64,000 nucleotides of DNA from Abelmoschus esculentus (Eukaryota; Streptophyta; Magnoliopsida; Malvales; Malvaceae): the NCBI GenBank assembly GCA_035048815.1, contig JAUCBN010000005.1, forward strand, positions 19,804,517 through 19,868,516. The letters run 5' to 3'. Both the position numbers and the translations under genes were made by a program. Below, one piece after another: positions 1 to 12,600 of the stretch; within the stretch, counting starts at the first letter, position 1; each line of letters begins with the position of its first letter. The notes beneath the pieces were generated by a model that searched no databases, had not been told where the DNA came from, and saw only the letters and a list, made by a program, of their open reading frames with translations.

Positions 1-1157
1 TAGGATTAATTAATATACTTTTACTCACTAAATTATATATATTTATCCGATTTATTTTTTAAATTTTTTTAACCTAATATGTCTCTTAAACTTTATAAAA
101 TTAAACCAAAATCACCTTTATTTAAGGGACAACGTAAGAAAACTGATATAATTTAAAAGGTAATTAAATAATGACGTAAAATATAGGGACAAAGAGAACA
201 ACTCTGATCAATTGACTATCAATGTTGGCTCTAACCAACTGGCTATCAACGTTTTCTCACGTGTTTAAGAATTCTAAAATTATTAAAATTGTATATTTTT
301 CGGATAGTTTATTTATCATGTAAAAATTATTAATACGTTGAATATTTTTCTCTTATATTTAAAAATAATTTTATTTTTAATATTTTTTTGTGATTTAATG
401 TCAATCTAGTGGTTGCCTAGGGTTGTCATTGTAGTAAGTTTAGAACATAAAACGTATGTTTTGGTTCTTGAAAATGTTATAAAATTGACTCTCCTCACCC
501 CATTCACATGCCGATAGCTAAGCTTTCAAATCTAAAGACAAAAGCCTTGAAAGGGAAACCATCTTTGCATTTTATGACACTTGGATTTGTCATTGTCATT
601 TTAGGGCAAGGACACATCTCCTGCAAAAATAAGATTCATGCTTTTATAAGACAAGACATTGAAACAAATGTTTATTTATTTATTTATTTATTTATTTATT
701 TTGCTTTAAAACAACATGGAGATCTAGGCATTACCAGTTCCTGGCTTTTCTTTTCGTTTTAAATAATTTTTTAATTAATACAATAGAAAAAACATAAAAT
801 TTTAGATGTGATTTCAGCATGGTTTGGACAAGATTTCCAAGTATTCATGTAAGACCAGTGTGGTTTTCAGAAGAAACCTATTCTGACATTAGTGGCGTAG
901 GCATATTTACTAGGCGTCTGAAAGAGATGGGGAATGTGGATAAGTTAAGGTTAAGGAGAAATTATGGGAATTTTGTTTTTTAAAATTATATTTAGGGAAC
1001 TGAGGTAATTAAGTTTTATTTTGGAAATTATAGTAAAATAATAGTATTTAGTAGAAAATATTATTGGTAGTGATGTTTAAGGTTTAATTGTCTTCTTTTA
1101 ATGTTTATCTTTGTTTTATTTTTGTTGTTGAGTTTATCTCTTGGATAGTTTATGTAA
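1..1157. other. AT-rich intergenic DNA
   Basis: No gene is supported here. A short (TTTA)n microsatellite lies at about 671-702. The small open frame that runs through it has no recognisable domain and low-complexity composition. Confidence 0.6.
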
Positions 1158-1910
1158 TATTATTATGGTATAAAGATAATTTTGACCCTTAACGTTTACA
1201 GTTTTTATCGTTTTGGCCCTTATTCTTTTTTTGGGATAAATTTAGCCCTTAACCTATATCTTTTTGACAAATATCTTATTTTTTAACTAGCTTGATGACT
1301 GGACCGTTAAAAATTTAACGATGATATATATATAGAATATAATTTTAAGTGACATCGTATGTAACCTATCAAATGCATATATATAAAATATAATTTTATT
1401 CCAATATAAAATATAAAATAATTAAAATTCAAATAAAATATTAAAAATTAATTAATTCTAAAATAAAAAAATTATAAAACATTCTTAACCCTAATTACGA
1501 TAGAATCAAAATCTCATCTTAAAAAATATAAACACAATTCGAATAAGATTTTGATTTTATCGTAGTTAGAGTTAAAAATATTTAATAAACTTATATTTTA
1601 GAATTAATTAATTTTTAATATTTATTTGAATTTTAATTATTGTATATTTTATATTGGAATAAAATTATATTCTATATATATATATATGCATTTGATAGGT
1701 TACATGTCATATCACTTAAAATTATATTCCATATATATATGTATCACTGTTAAATTTTTAACGGTCCAATCATGAATCTAGTTAAAAAATAAGCTATTTG
1801 TCAAAAAGATATAGGTTAAGGGCTAAATTTATCCAAAAAAAAGAATAAGAGCCAAAACGACAAAAACTATAAACGTTAAGGGTTAAAATTATCTTTATGC
1901 CTATTATTAT
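1158..1910. mobile_element. Foldback MULE-type MITE, 735 bp, 9-bp TSD
   Basis: The element runs 1167-1901. It begins GGTATAAAGATAATTTTGAC, and its right end is the inverse with a few mismatches, so the two arms of roughly 360 bases make almost the whole element an inverted repeat. Identical 9-bp direct repeats, TATTATTAT, flank it at 1158-1166 and 1902-1910. A 9-bp duplication with long terminal inverted repeats is typical of Mutator-like elements. There is no coding capacity. Terminal fragments of the same family recur near 2840 and 4846. Confidence 0.85.
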
Positions 1911-2839
1911 ATGTAATTTTTTCCTTTAATTTAGGTTTAGGGAAGTTTTTAACGAGGCCTGTAATAATATATTTTCCATTTTTATAAAAAAAAATTAGGA
2001 TTTAAGATTTAATGATTTTTTAATATTAAACTTTTTATTCTCTAATTATGTTTTTTTTATGCTTTATCTTAAAATATATTTAAAATTAAACTTTAAACCT
2101 TAATCATAATTTTCATATCTTAAATCCTAAACCTTAAACTATAAAAAAATACATCATGTCCCTAATTTCTTAAATCTTAAATCTTAAACTCACAATTTTG
2201 GAGTGAGAGTACCAAAAAATACAATAAAGGAATAAGCGATTTTCACTCCACCTGCAAGTGGCGTACTAATTTTTTTTAATATTTTTATAACGTAAAATAT
2301 TTAATATACGATAGTTTAAAAAATATTTAAAAAATATCAATACATCACATATTATTATTTATTTTGTTATAAAATTTAAATATATTATCTTTAGATATAA
2401 CAGTTAATAGAAGGATGATATAACAGTTAATAGGTAACAAAGAGATAATATGACAATTAACGAAAAATTATAAAATTATACAATTAGTTTTTATTATTTA
2501 CTCATTATACCATTTATTTTTAATTTTAATTTAATTAAATAAAATTAATTATCTAATCAAATAATATTATGTATCATCATTCATCTTATTCCATCCTTCT
2601 TATTTTCATCCCTAAATATTATCTTAAAAAAATATTTTTCAAATATTTGATTGGGATTTTTATTTTTCAATCTATGGTACTTATTATAATGAAAGGTGAA
2701 GTTAGATCGAGTGCATTTACTATTCAAATTTTATTTAAAAATATTTTAAGTTTAATTTATGAAATTTGGTTTAGAGATGAGTTTTTAATTTTATATATAA
2801 ATTTAATTATATTTATTTATCATGTTATAGTAATATAAT

Positions 2840-2885
2840 GGTATAAAGATACTTTTAACCCTTAACGTTTATAGTTTTTGTAATT
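2840..2885 (+). repeat. Terminal fragment of the 1167-1901 foldback family
   Basis: This stretch matches the first about 45 bases of the foldback element with a few substitutions (GGTATAAAGATA, then CCCTTAACGTTTA). A shorter piece of the same terminus is at 4846-4876. Both lack the opposite arm, so they look like degraded ends. Confidence 0.6.
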
Positions 2886-4139
2886 GTTTATATGCGACAT
2901 ACTTTTTTATAATTGTTTATATCGATATATATCAAAAAAATTAAAAAATTCGAGTTGAACTTAAAAATCAATTTATTAATCAATAAAAATTTTGAGTTAT
3001 CTAAATTTTTATTTTATAATTTGAATATTATTTGAAATGAAACTATTTGTAAATTAAGTTTAATTAATTTTAGGTTGAATTTTTTTCTTAAATCGAGTAA
3101 AAAAATTTAAAATTTTCAAATTAAATTAATTTTTGCTCACCTAATATATACATTCTACGTGAAATATATATCTGATAAGATATATAATAATATATTAAAT
3201 TAATATTTCTCCTCTTATCAAACGTTACCTATCATCGCTTTGAAAAGTATTTGATTGGATTTGAAGATAAGCTCCTGGGCTTTTGGAGTTCGCGGTTGGA
3301 GCCGATGAGAAACGAGAAACCCCCTTCAGAATTCTGTTGATATGTAAACACGAAGATTATATCACGAATTTGACTCGGCTGGTTACATCATTCGTAATCT
3401 TTAATTAATAAAAATTATTTATTTTATTATTAATTATTTATGTTATTAATTTAATTTTTAAAATATATTTTTTAAACGATATGTAAAAACTGAGTAAAAA
3501 TTCATTGGTTGAAAAAATGACTTGAAAGATAATAATAAAGTGGATGATTATGATTAGATGAGATAATGACTGATATGATAAGTTAGACTCATGATATAAT
3601 TTATCGTAAATATAAACGAATCTACAAGATTATCAACCATCGTATAACTAACTCCACTATGTATATCAATTAGCAACTAAGAAATGTTAATTGTCATATC
3701 CCCACAAATCAATTTTTTTTTGATAAATGAGATTTTATTATCTAAGAATTATCATACAAAAAAAGAGTATCTAGACCAATAAACCCTAAACAAACAATCC
3801 CAAAGAGGTAAACGATCGTCTTGAGTCTCACAATTGATGTCACAGAATAAACACCATAGGTTTTCATGATATTCCATCGTACCATTTGACTCCTTATCGG
3901 CAACCTATTCAAAATAACTAATCATGAAACAAGAGAATAACGGGGATAGATGAGGACTCTCAAACGACCTTATACCAGGGTACCTTAGGTTGTTTATGCC
4001 GTAGAACTTCGCAAATCAAATTCTTTTAACTATTTTAATTTTCAATTTTTTTATGAATCAACTCTGCTTACGGCTGATCCTAACAGCATATTTGTATACT
4101 AAAATAAGGATGAGTATAACGTCTGTGTATATATATATA

Positions 4140-4300
4140 TAGGGCGATACTATACGGGGTAGGAAGGGACAATCGCCCCACTTTCGATATATTTTTTTTA
4201 CTTTTGATCTTTTATTTATTTTTTAATTTTTTTATGAATTTATTTTCTACTTTTAAATATTTATGTTTTACTCTCTCAACCCTAAATCCTAATTTTGTTC
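4140..4300 (+). repeat. Dispersed repeat, partner of 12770-12950
   Basis: A block with a GGCGATACTATACGGGGTAG-like start, a phrase close to CAATCGCCCCAC and an AT-rich tail ending in CTCAACCCTAAATCCTA is repeated, diverged, inside the large MADS-gene intron at about 12770-12950. I could not define termini or family. Confidence 0.5.
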
Positions 4301-4889
4301 TTATCTATATGTATTAGTAATTATATATAGCAATACATATCATTAACTATTTTAATAACTTCTAAAATTAAGAAAACCTAAAGTATTATTATTCCTTTTT
4401 GAGAATAAAATAAATGTTTTAATAAAATTTTGTACTTTGAATTAAAAAATTAAAATTTCACAAATTTGTTTCAACTTATTTTATTCTAAGAAAATATGCT
4501 TTACACCATATAATTTCAAAAATTATCAAAATATTTAATGTAATTACCTATTAGTAGTATATATCGATATTTTATCTATTTTTTATATTAAACGTTATTT
4601 TTTTATTTATTTATTCTCTTAAATAAGTAACTTTCAAATTGAATGATATGAGCAATCATTAAACGAATGTAATTAACAAATTAAAATTGTCTGAATCTTG
4701 AAACAGAAAGCTAAAGAAATGGAAAATTGTCTGATTGGAAAGAATTTCTCTCTTAAAACAAGGGAAACGAGCACTATGGTGACTTCTTTGATGTCCTAAA
4801 TATATGGTTGTCCACGTCATAATTTATTAATTTAATTATATTAACCATAAAAATAATTTTAACCCTTAACGTTTGTAAGTAGTATATGT

Positions 4890-4990
4890 TTTATAATATA
4901 ATCACTCTGTTGATATCACTGGTGTTTAAATCCGTGACCTCTAAGAACAACAATTGTTCCGTTAACGCTTGAGTTAGAGAACTCGTACAA
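4890..4990 (-). mobile_element. SINE-like copy
   Basis: About 100 bases match similar blocks at 23925-24040 and 61933-62032. All three share a CACTGGTG-type phrase, then GTGACCTCTAAGAACAACAA and a CCGTTAACGCTTGAG-like phrase. On the minus strand the block has RNA polymerase III box A- and box B-like sequences, suggesting a tRNA-derived SINE. Ends are not defined. Confidence 0.4.
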
Positions 4991-5136
4991 TTTAAAAATA
5001 AAATTTAAACGTCAAAAGATATAAAAATATATATATATATATAAACCCATTATTAGCACACGGTGTATAAATATATATCCCATCAACTACGATCCCAAAC
5101 GTTATACGCAATAATCGCATTAATTAAAAGTTGGTT

Positions 5137-5144
5137 TATAAATA
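5137..5144 (+). promoter_or_regulatory. Candidate TATA box of the RHM gene
   Basis: TATAAATA lies about 110 bases before the proposed 5'UTR intron donor and 338 bases before the ATG. It is the only good TATA motif in the immediate upstream region. The start site would fall near 5165-5180. Confidence 0.6.
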
Positions 5145-5251
5145 GCTTACTTCAATTTACATTCCCTCCTCACACATATTTTTCTTCCTTATTTTCCCTG
5201 CAGTTCTATCTTCTCTTACAGATCTTTTGACACAAAAAAACTTGGTGTCCG

Positions 5252-5481
5252 GTACGTTTGTCTTACTCAGCTCTGCAATCTTCTTCTTAGATCTTGTTTT
5301 TTTTTTCCAGCTATTGGTTTTTTCAATGTTGTGTTTCTCCAAATGTCTTAAAGCATGGATTCTTGCGGTTTTTCTTGTTGGATTTAGACACCCTTTTTCC
5401 AATGATCTTGTTGGATACGAAATTATTTGTCTGAAAGTTATTTTAGTTTGTTGACGTTAAGGTTGGTTTGTGTTGTTTTAG
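5252..5481 (+). other. Probable 5'UTR intron of the RHM gene
   Basis: A good donor (CCG|GTACGT at 5252) and a pyrimidine/T-rich acceptor ending TTGTTTTAG at 5481 bracket 230 bases. The acceptor abuts the initiator ATG exactly, so the coding exon would begin with A of ATG. 5'UTR introns are common in highly expressed plant housekeeping genes. A transcript would settle it. Confidence 0.6.
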
Positions 5482-7607
5482 ATGGCTAATCGATACACAC
5501 CGAAGAGCATCCTCATCACTGGAGCTGCAGGCTTCATTGCATCCCATGTCTGCAACCGTCTCATCCGCAACTATCCGGACTACAAAATTGTGGTCCTAGA
5601 CAAGCTTGATTACTGTTCCAGCCTCAAGAACCTGGAGCCTTCAAGGTCGTCTCCTAACTTTAAGTTCATCAAGGGAGATATTGCAAGTGCTGATCTGGTT
5701 CACTTCATCTTACAAACCGAGTCCATCGATACGATCATGCACTTTGCGGCTCAGACACATGTTGACAACTCCTTTGGCAACAGCTTTGAGTTCACTAAAA
5801 ACAATATTTATGGAACTCATGTTCTATTGGAAGCCTGCAAAGTCACTGGACAAATCAAGAGGTTCATCCATGTAAGCACAGATGAGGTTTATGGCGAGAC
5901 AGATGAGGATGCTGTGGTGGGAAACCATGAGGCTTCTCAGCTGCTACCGACGAACCCGTATTCAGCCACGAAAGCCGGAGCAGAGATGTTGGTGATGGCA
6001 TATGGGAGGTCATATGGACTGCCTGTGATAACTACCAGAGGGAACAATGTTTATGGGACCAATCAATTCCCTGAGAAACTGATTCCCAAGTTTATCCTAT
6101 TGGCGATGAAAGGAAAGATTCTTCCGATTCACGGGGACGGATCGAATGTGAGGAGTTATCTGTATTGTGAGGATGTAGCAGAGGCCTTTGAGGTTATTCT
6201 ACATAGAGGTGAAGTTGGCCATGTTTACAACATAGGCACAAAGAAAGAAAGGAGAGTGATTGATGTGGCCACAGATATTTGCAGGCTTTTTAATTTGGAC
6301 CCTGAGAATCACATTAAATTTGTGGAGAATCGGCCTTTCAATGACCAGAGGTATTTCTTGGATGATCAAAAGCTTAAAAGCTTGGGATGGTCTGAAAGGA
6401 CCACTTGGGAAGAGGGTCTGAGGAAGACTATGGAATGGTATGTTAGCAACCCTGACTGGTGGGGTGATGTCTCTGGTGCATTGCTACCCCATCCAAGGAT
6501 GCTTATGGTGCCTGGAATTGAAAGACAGTTCGATGCCGCCGATACAGGCGACGTGGATTCAACTCCTGTTATGAACAAATTCAGTCAAAACAAGATGCTG
6601 GTTCCATCTACAAAACACAATTTACCATCTCAGAAGTCACCTTTCAAGTTTTTGATTTATGGCAGAACAGGTTGGATAGGGGGACTTTTGGGGAAGCTAT
6701 GTGAGAAACAAGGCATACCTTATGAGTATGGAAATGGGCGTTTGGAGCAACGTTCACAGCTTTTAGCTGATATCCAAACTGTTAAACCAACCCATGTTTT
6801 GAATGCAGCTGGTGTGACTGGTAGACCAAATGTGGATTGGTGTGAAACTCATAAGCCCGAGACAATAAGAACCAATGTTGTTGGCACATTAACCTTGGCA
6901 GATGTTTGCAGGGAACATGGACTCCTAATGATCAATTATGCTACTGGTTGCATCTTCGAATACGACGCCACTCATCCTCTCGGAACCGGAGTCGGTTTCA
7001 AGGAAGAAGATAAGCCCAATTTCACTGGTTCTTTCTATTCCAAAACCAAATCCATGGTATGATATCTTAATCTAACACCCTTTGAGGATCCATTGATGAT
7101 TTTCCCTCTCAAACTTGTCTATTGTTTTAACTGTTATGCCAGGTTGAAGAACTTCTGAAGGACTTTGACAATGTATGCACTCTCAGAGTCCGGATGCCTA
7201 TATCCTCAGATCTGAGCAATCCAAGGAACTTCATCACCAAGATTACAAGATACAACAAGGTGGTAGACATTCCCAACAGCATGACCATCTTAGACGAGCT
7301 TCTACCTGTTTCAATTGAGATGGCCAAAAGGAACTTGAGGGGGATATGGAACTTTACAAACCCTGGTGCTGTGAGTCACAATGAGATTCTGCAACTGTAC
7401 AAAGACTACATTGACCCAAACTTCAACTGGACTAACTTCAGCTTGGAAGAACAAGCCAAGGTCATTGTTGCACCAAGGAGCAACAATGAACTGGATGCAT
7501 CTAAGCTGAAGGAGGAGTTCCCTGAGGTTCTGTCTATCAAGGATTCACTCATCAAATATGTGTTTGAACCCAATAGCAAAGTAAGAACCATAACTACAAG
7601 TGTTTGA
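5482..7607 (+). CDS. RHM1: UDP-rhamnose synthase (trifunctional RHM)
   Basis: The product makes UDP-L-rhamnose from UDP-glucose in the cytosol, supplying pectin (RG-I) and flavonoid rhamnosylation. Two coding exons, 5482-7056 and 7143-7607, are separated by an 86-bp GT-AG intron and give 679 residues, close to the usual ~670. The N-terminal 4,6-dehydratase domain shows the NAD-binding glycine motif G14-AAG-FIA, the T133-D134-E135 catalytic set and Y160-SAT-K164. The C-terminal 3,5-epimerase/4-reductase domain has G394-RTG-WIG and Y519-SKT-K523. The intron falls two codons after K523. The ATG directly follows a probable 5'UTR intron acceptor. Paralogue number (RHM1, 2 or 3) cannot be decided from sequence alone. 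Otherwise the assignment is very secure. Confidence 0.97.
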
Positions 7608-7689
7608 AGACATCTCTGCTGCATTTTCATGGGTGACATGATCTTCAAGTATTTCATGCTTCCAATGTGCTTCTTCTTACATTCATTCA

Positions 7690-8758
7690 TCGACCAAGTG
7701 ATTTTGTTGGTTATTAATTATTATAATAATTGGTCATTGTCTAAGGTGCTTTGTTATTTATAAAGTAAACACCCATAATGTGTCATTTTGTTAATAAAAT
7801 GGTTTAAATCAAAAATCAGCCTTGAACTATGTTCTTTATTTGTTTTTAATCTTTAAATTATTTTTTGGTTAAAATAAATAATTAAACTATTAATTTTAGT
7901 CAGTCCTTAAACTATTTTTTTGTTTAAAATAAATACCTAAATTATACTATTTTCTTTCTTTCAATCCTTAAACTATTCGCTGGTGAAAAATCTTTGAGAC
8001 GTGTTAACATCTTATTGGTCGAAATTAATTTTTGTTGACTTAAATAAATATTAGACTTGACCAAAGATAATAGTTTAGATACTTATTTTAACTAAAAAAT
8101 AGTTTAAGGGCCAAAAACAAATAAATAAATTGAGAATCAGAAGACATAATTGAACCAAAATATCATATGCAATATAATTAAGAAGCATATAACACAAAAA
8201 TAAACATTTAAAAGGAGTCCAGTACCCAAACCTAAGCTCCTTACATTTCATCACCAACACCTAGTTTTCAACTCTTTATAAACTATATAAATATATATAC
8301 ATGCATGGCTTATATATATGCTTCAACATAGATGAGGTTTGGTAGAACCATTAGAGGCTGCTGCTTGCATGTCAGCTGAACCAAAACCAGAGGAAGAAGA
8401 AGTATGCATCAGAATATGAGCAATATTTTGAGAACCGGAATCAGAATGGTAAAATAGCAATTAGTATAGCCTTCGTCAGCTTAATTTTATGCATTAATTG
8501 GCATGGTATGGTACCAAAGGGCAGAGACTACATGCATGCACTTGTTACTAATGATAATACTCCATTCATTAGCAGCTCTTTTCTTTGGAACATGAAATTT
8601 TTATTTATATGTCAATGTTGAAGCATTATGGTATTATCTATGATTCTGATAATTAGACTTTTTGTGTAAATTTTTATATACGAGGGAATTAAATGTAATA
8701 ATTAAAATTGAGATATATAGTTTCTAACCTTAATAGTGGATGGAAGGGAGAATGTAGC
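7690..8758. other. 3' flank of RHM and 3' flank/UTR of the MADS gene
   Basis: An AATAAAA signal near 7793 probably ends RHM. From about 7800 to 8120 lies an AT-rich block with repeated CCTTAAACTATT-type phrases in opposite orientations at its two ends, resembling a dispersed non-autonomous element. I could not find clean TSDs. From about 8320 the sequence probably holds the 3'UTR of the minus-strand MADS gene. AGAMOUS-clade genes can have an intron at or after the stop codon, so a last UTR exon near 8330-8460 is possible. Confidence 0.4.
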
Positions 8759-9594
8759 TTATACAAGTTGAAGAGCAGTCTGGTCTTGGTTGGAGTAATC
8801 ATTACTGGGTTCCATCAGGTTTACTGGCAGAAAGTTGTGGTTGTAGGAGGCTTGGATCAGCTGGGTTGATTGTTGTTGTGCCCTTTCATTTTCAGCTATC
8901 TGCATGCATACATACATAGGTATGTATGTCATCCAACATATATGAACATCTATGTTGATGACGACGAACATCAAACTCCTCCATATATAATTTAAACTAT
9001 ACACAAACAGGCACTTACCTTTGCTCGCAGGTACATGTTATCATTCTGCAACTCAACTTCCTACAAAATATACCCCAGTTAATAATTAAGAAAGAGGATT
9101 TTGATTTGACCATATGCATCAGAAGCAACTTCTGATGTATTGACAAGGATGTTCAAATTCCCTCTTCAAGACATAATGCTATAGCTTCATTAATATTCAA
9201 CAAATTACAGATTCTGAAGATGAAAATGCAATCTGTCAAGTTGAAATTCTTGGGGTTTGATAATGCATATATAGGTAATATAAAGATATAAAAGTAGGGA
9301 TGAAAAGTTACCCTCTTTTGCATGAATCCAATTTCTGCAAACAGCAATTCATTCTGGTAGAGTTAAAGAATGTGGTGGGTGAGTAGGCAAATTTTATTGA
9401 ATAAAATAAACGAAGAATTTAAGATGGATTTTAAATATCAATGATCCCAAGGTGAAGCAAAAAGAACCTTTTTGGATCTGATTCTACAAATGCCTTTCTC
9501 CAGTCTGCCTTCCAGGTTCTTGAGTTCCTTAAAGGTCAAAGAGCTAAGAGCCTCTCCAAGGATATGCCTTCAAAGAAACATCCATCATTCATAT

Positions 9595-9670
<76 letters not shown>

Positions 9671-12600
9671 TGACTGTATGAAGAAGAACAAGAAGAAGAA
9701 GAGATGGTTACCTGTTCATGTTCTGGACATCACGAATCTGTCGTCGGAGTTTGGTGGCTTCTTGCTGGTAGAACTGAGTTCATTTTTGAGTCATAACATC
9801 AGACAGTGTGTCAATTATAACTTAACCATATATTATTATTATCAAAGTGCTCTTCATGCTTGCATACTACGTCTACATGCATGGTGAATTTTTTATTCAG
9901 AACAAGTTACAATTTTATTTCATGCATGCATAGGAAATTAAACAAGATGATCTCATTTGTTTTACCCAAAAAGCTATTTTATTAAACCCACTTTCACTGC
10001 AAATCACCTTGAGTGTTACTAAATCCAAGACTGATAAGACCATTAAGTTAGCAATCCATGTAAAAGCTAAAACTGGAACTCGCCTGAATGTTGGCTTCAG
10101 CAACAGACCCTGGGTTTGTTGCATCTGAACATGCTTTCTTGTATCTTTCTATTGTTGCTCTTACACTGCAAACATTATAAACACTTGTCAATTGAAAGTG
10201 CAGTTAGCTTTGACATTCATAATTTGCTGCAGATATGTAACACAAGAAAGTAGGCAATTGCAGAGGGAACCATTTCTTGTACGATAATGGCAACATGGAA
10301 TAAGAGTAGCAGCATAAGAATTGCTTCAATGCTACATGGTTTTGCTTTATTAGGGTGTTCTTAGGCATATTAGATAAAGGAATGGACACCATTATAGGGG
10401 GAGGTCACTCCTCTTCACTGTTCAGGATCGGGAATGTCATAGATTTATGTTCCAACACTAAAAATATTAGGTTTAAGATTAAAAATTAAAATTAGAGCTT
10501 AGAGTTAGTGTAGGGCGTAAGCCCTAAGGCATAAGTTTTAAGATTTCATATTTAAGGTTTAAAATAGATAGAAACACCGAAAAAAAGACTATTTTTATTC
10601 ATCAAGTCATAATTATATAGTATCATTTATCAAATAGAATCTTAAAATATTATAATTTTTTTCATAATTTCTCCCTCTAAATTGTGGTAAATAAAAATTT
10701 ATCAACTACAAAGTAAGAATGTTTAATTTTCTTAAGTAAAATTATTTTAGTGTCAAAAAATAAAAAAAAATACATTTTTTAAAGAGTATATATAAAAAAT
10801 TATATCATGAACCTTTTTCACCACGTCATCTGTGATCTCAATCAATCAGATTCATTCATCTCATATTTTTTTAAGGTGAATCATCACATCTTTCCTACTT
10901 TTAATAGGTGAGTGGGTAGTTAATAATCTAATAGTTACTTAAAATGAACGAACCTAATTGTATGAATCATAGATAACGTGAAGAATAGGGTCCATTATAT
11001 AATCTCTCCCGGGAAGAGATTTATTCTTACTTTAAGGGAAAGAAAAAAAAATCTATTAATCGATAAAAGTAAGAATAAGATATATATTAAAAGGGATACT
11101 TTTTGATAAATATAAAAACTAATGTAATTATTAATATTTGATCTATTAATCAATATCATATTAAAAAAGGTACGTACTTTTTGATAATTATAACAAGTAA
11201 CGTAATTATCGATATTTCATCTATTAATCTCAGATAATTATAAAACATGCTTTAGACTAAATTTTTAGAGAAATAAGTAATGTAATTCTAAAATTAAGAA
11301 GGGTACTTTTTGGTATTTGACTATTACTTTAGTCTAAAGTAATCGAATGATTGCGATCGGATACCGTAAAATTTATTATGAAAGCTATCCTTTTAATCTT
11401 ATTTTTCTCGTACATAATTTAAGATTTAAACCTCTGATTTTACTTAAAAATTTTAGTGAGTAATTTTATTTTTTTAAAAAAAAAATTGACTCATATTATT
11501 ACATCAACCGATTGTTAATGCTCAAATATAAAATATGATGAATGGCTATTTTAAGTCTGTAATATGCAAGTATATAGACATATAGAGGGGTTATCATGGA
11601 CCTTGAGACTATTGTTTAATTTACTTGTGTAATTATGTTGTATTTTTATTAGTTTTGCATTATATTTAAGGATATAATTAAATTATATAGTTTAAAATTT
11701 TATATGTTTTTTAATCATCGGATGATTAAAATAGATGACTCAGATAAACTATTAATTACGTGTAAAGATGTTTTCCACGGTAGATTATATTGATCTAAAG
11801 TTATATACTTATGTTCCTGTCATAAATTTTAATTATTTCATATTTTACATAATTTAGTAATTTACTATACATATTTAATTTGAAAATATATATTTATGGT
11901 GTGATTCATGTTATTATATATAGGTAAATTTATATAAATTTTTACCTGACAATAATAATTCGTTTTACGTAAATTTTGAATATCCATGTATTTATCTCAT
12001 ATTAGTATTATTTTTTCCAATTCATTCATTTTTCATACAAGTTGGTATAGTATATAGTCATTTTTTTGGTTCATGCCGGAGCTCGGAATATATGATTATC
12101 TCTCCTAACAATGTCGTTTTTAATATTTAAACTCTACTTCTCTCCTTAGGAGAACAATGTACCTTGTCATTGCACGTAACTTTTGTAGTTTCAACATTTG
12201 AAGCTTAGACCGACAATAATATTAAACGGAGTAACAACAGACTCCGAAGCATAAACTATAAAACTAACAAGAAATATACCTAAAAATAATAAAACATGAA
12301 TCACTTGAATTAAATGTATATATATTTGGGTAATTTTATAATTGTATAAAATTTTAATATATCAATAATTCTTCTATATTATTTTGATATATTTATGACA
12401 TATTTATTATATTTTATATTATGTTTTATTTAATTTTTTTCGCGCGTTTATGTTATATTTTGTATAATTTAATCGTATGATATATTGTATAATTTATCGT
12501 AATATAATAATCTTATTTTAAATCTAAATTTATATATTGTTTTGCATAATTAAAAAAACTGCTTCTACTTAAAAGTCTTATGCTTTTATGTCATAAGAAA

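Larger units (their letters stand above)
1911..5130. other. AT-rich intergenic tract with repeat debris
   Basis: I see no gene here. The tract holds two end-fragments of the foldback family (2840-2885 and 4846-4876), a copy of a dispersed repeat (about 4140-4300) and a SINE-like copy (about 4890-4990). The remainder is A/T-rich sequence with no conserved coding signature. Confidence 0.6.

Noticed and set aside
5157..5402. Minus-strand 81-aa frame opposite the RHM 5'UTR
   Set aside because: It overlaps the RHM leader and UTR intron antisense, has lysine-rich low-complexity composition, and has no other support.
9472..9887. Open frames of 69 and 107 residues across the (CA)n tract
   Set aside because: They are translations of a microsatellite antisense to verified MADS exons and have no start-codon or domain support.
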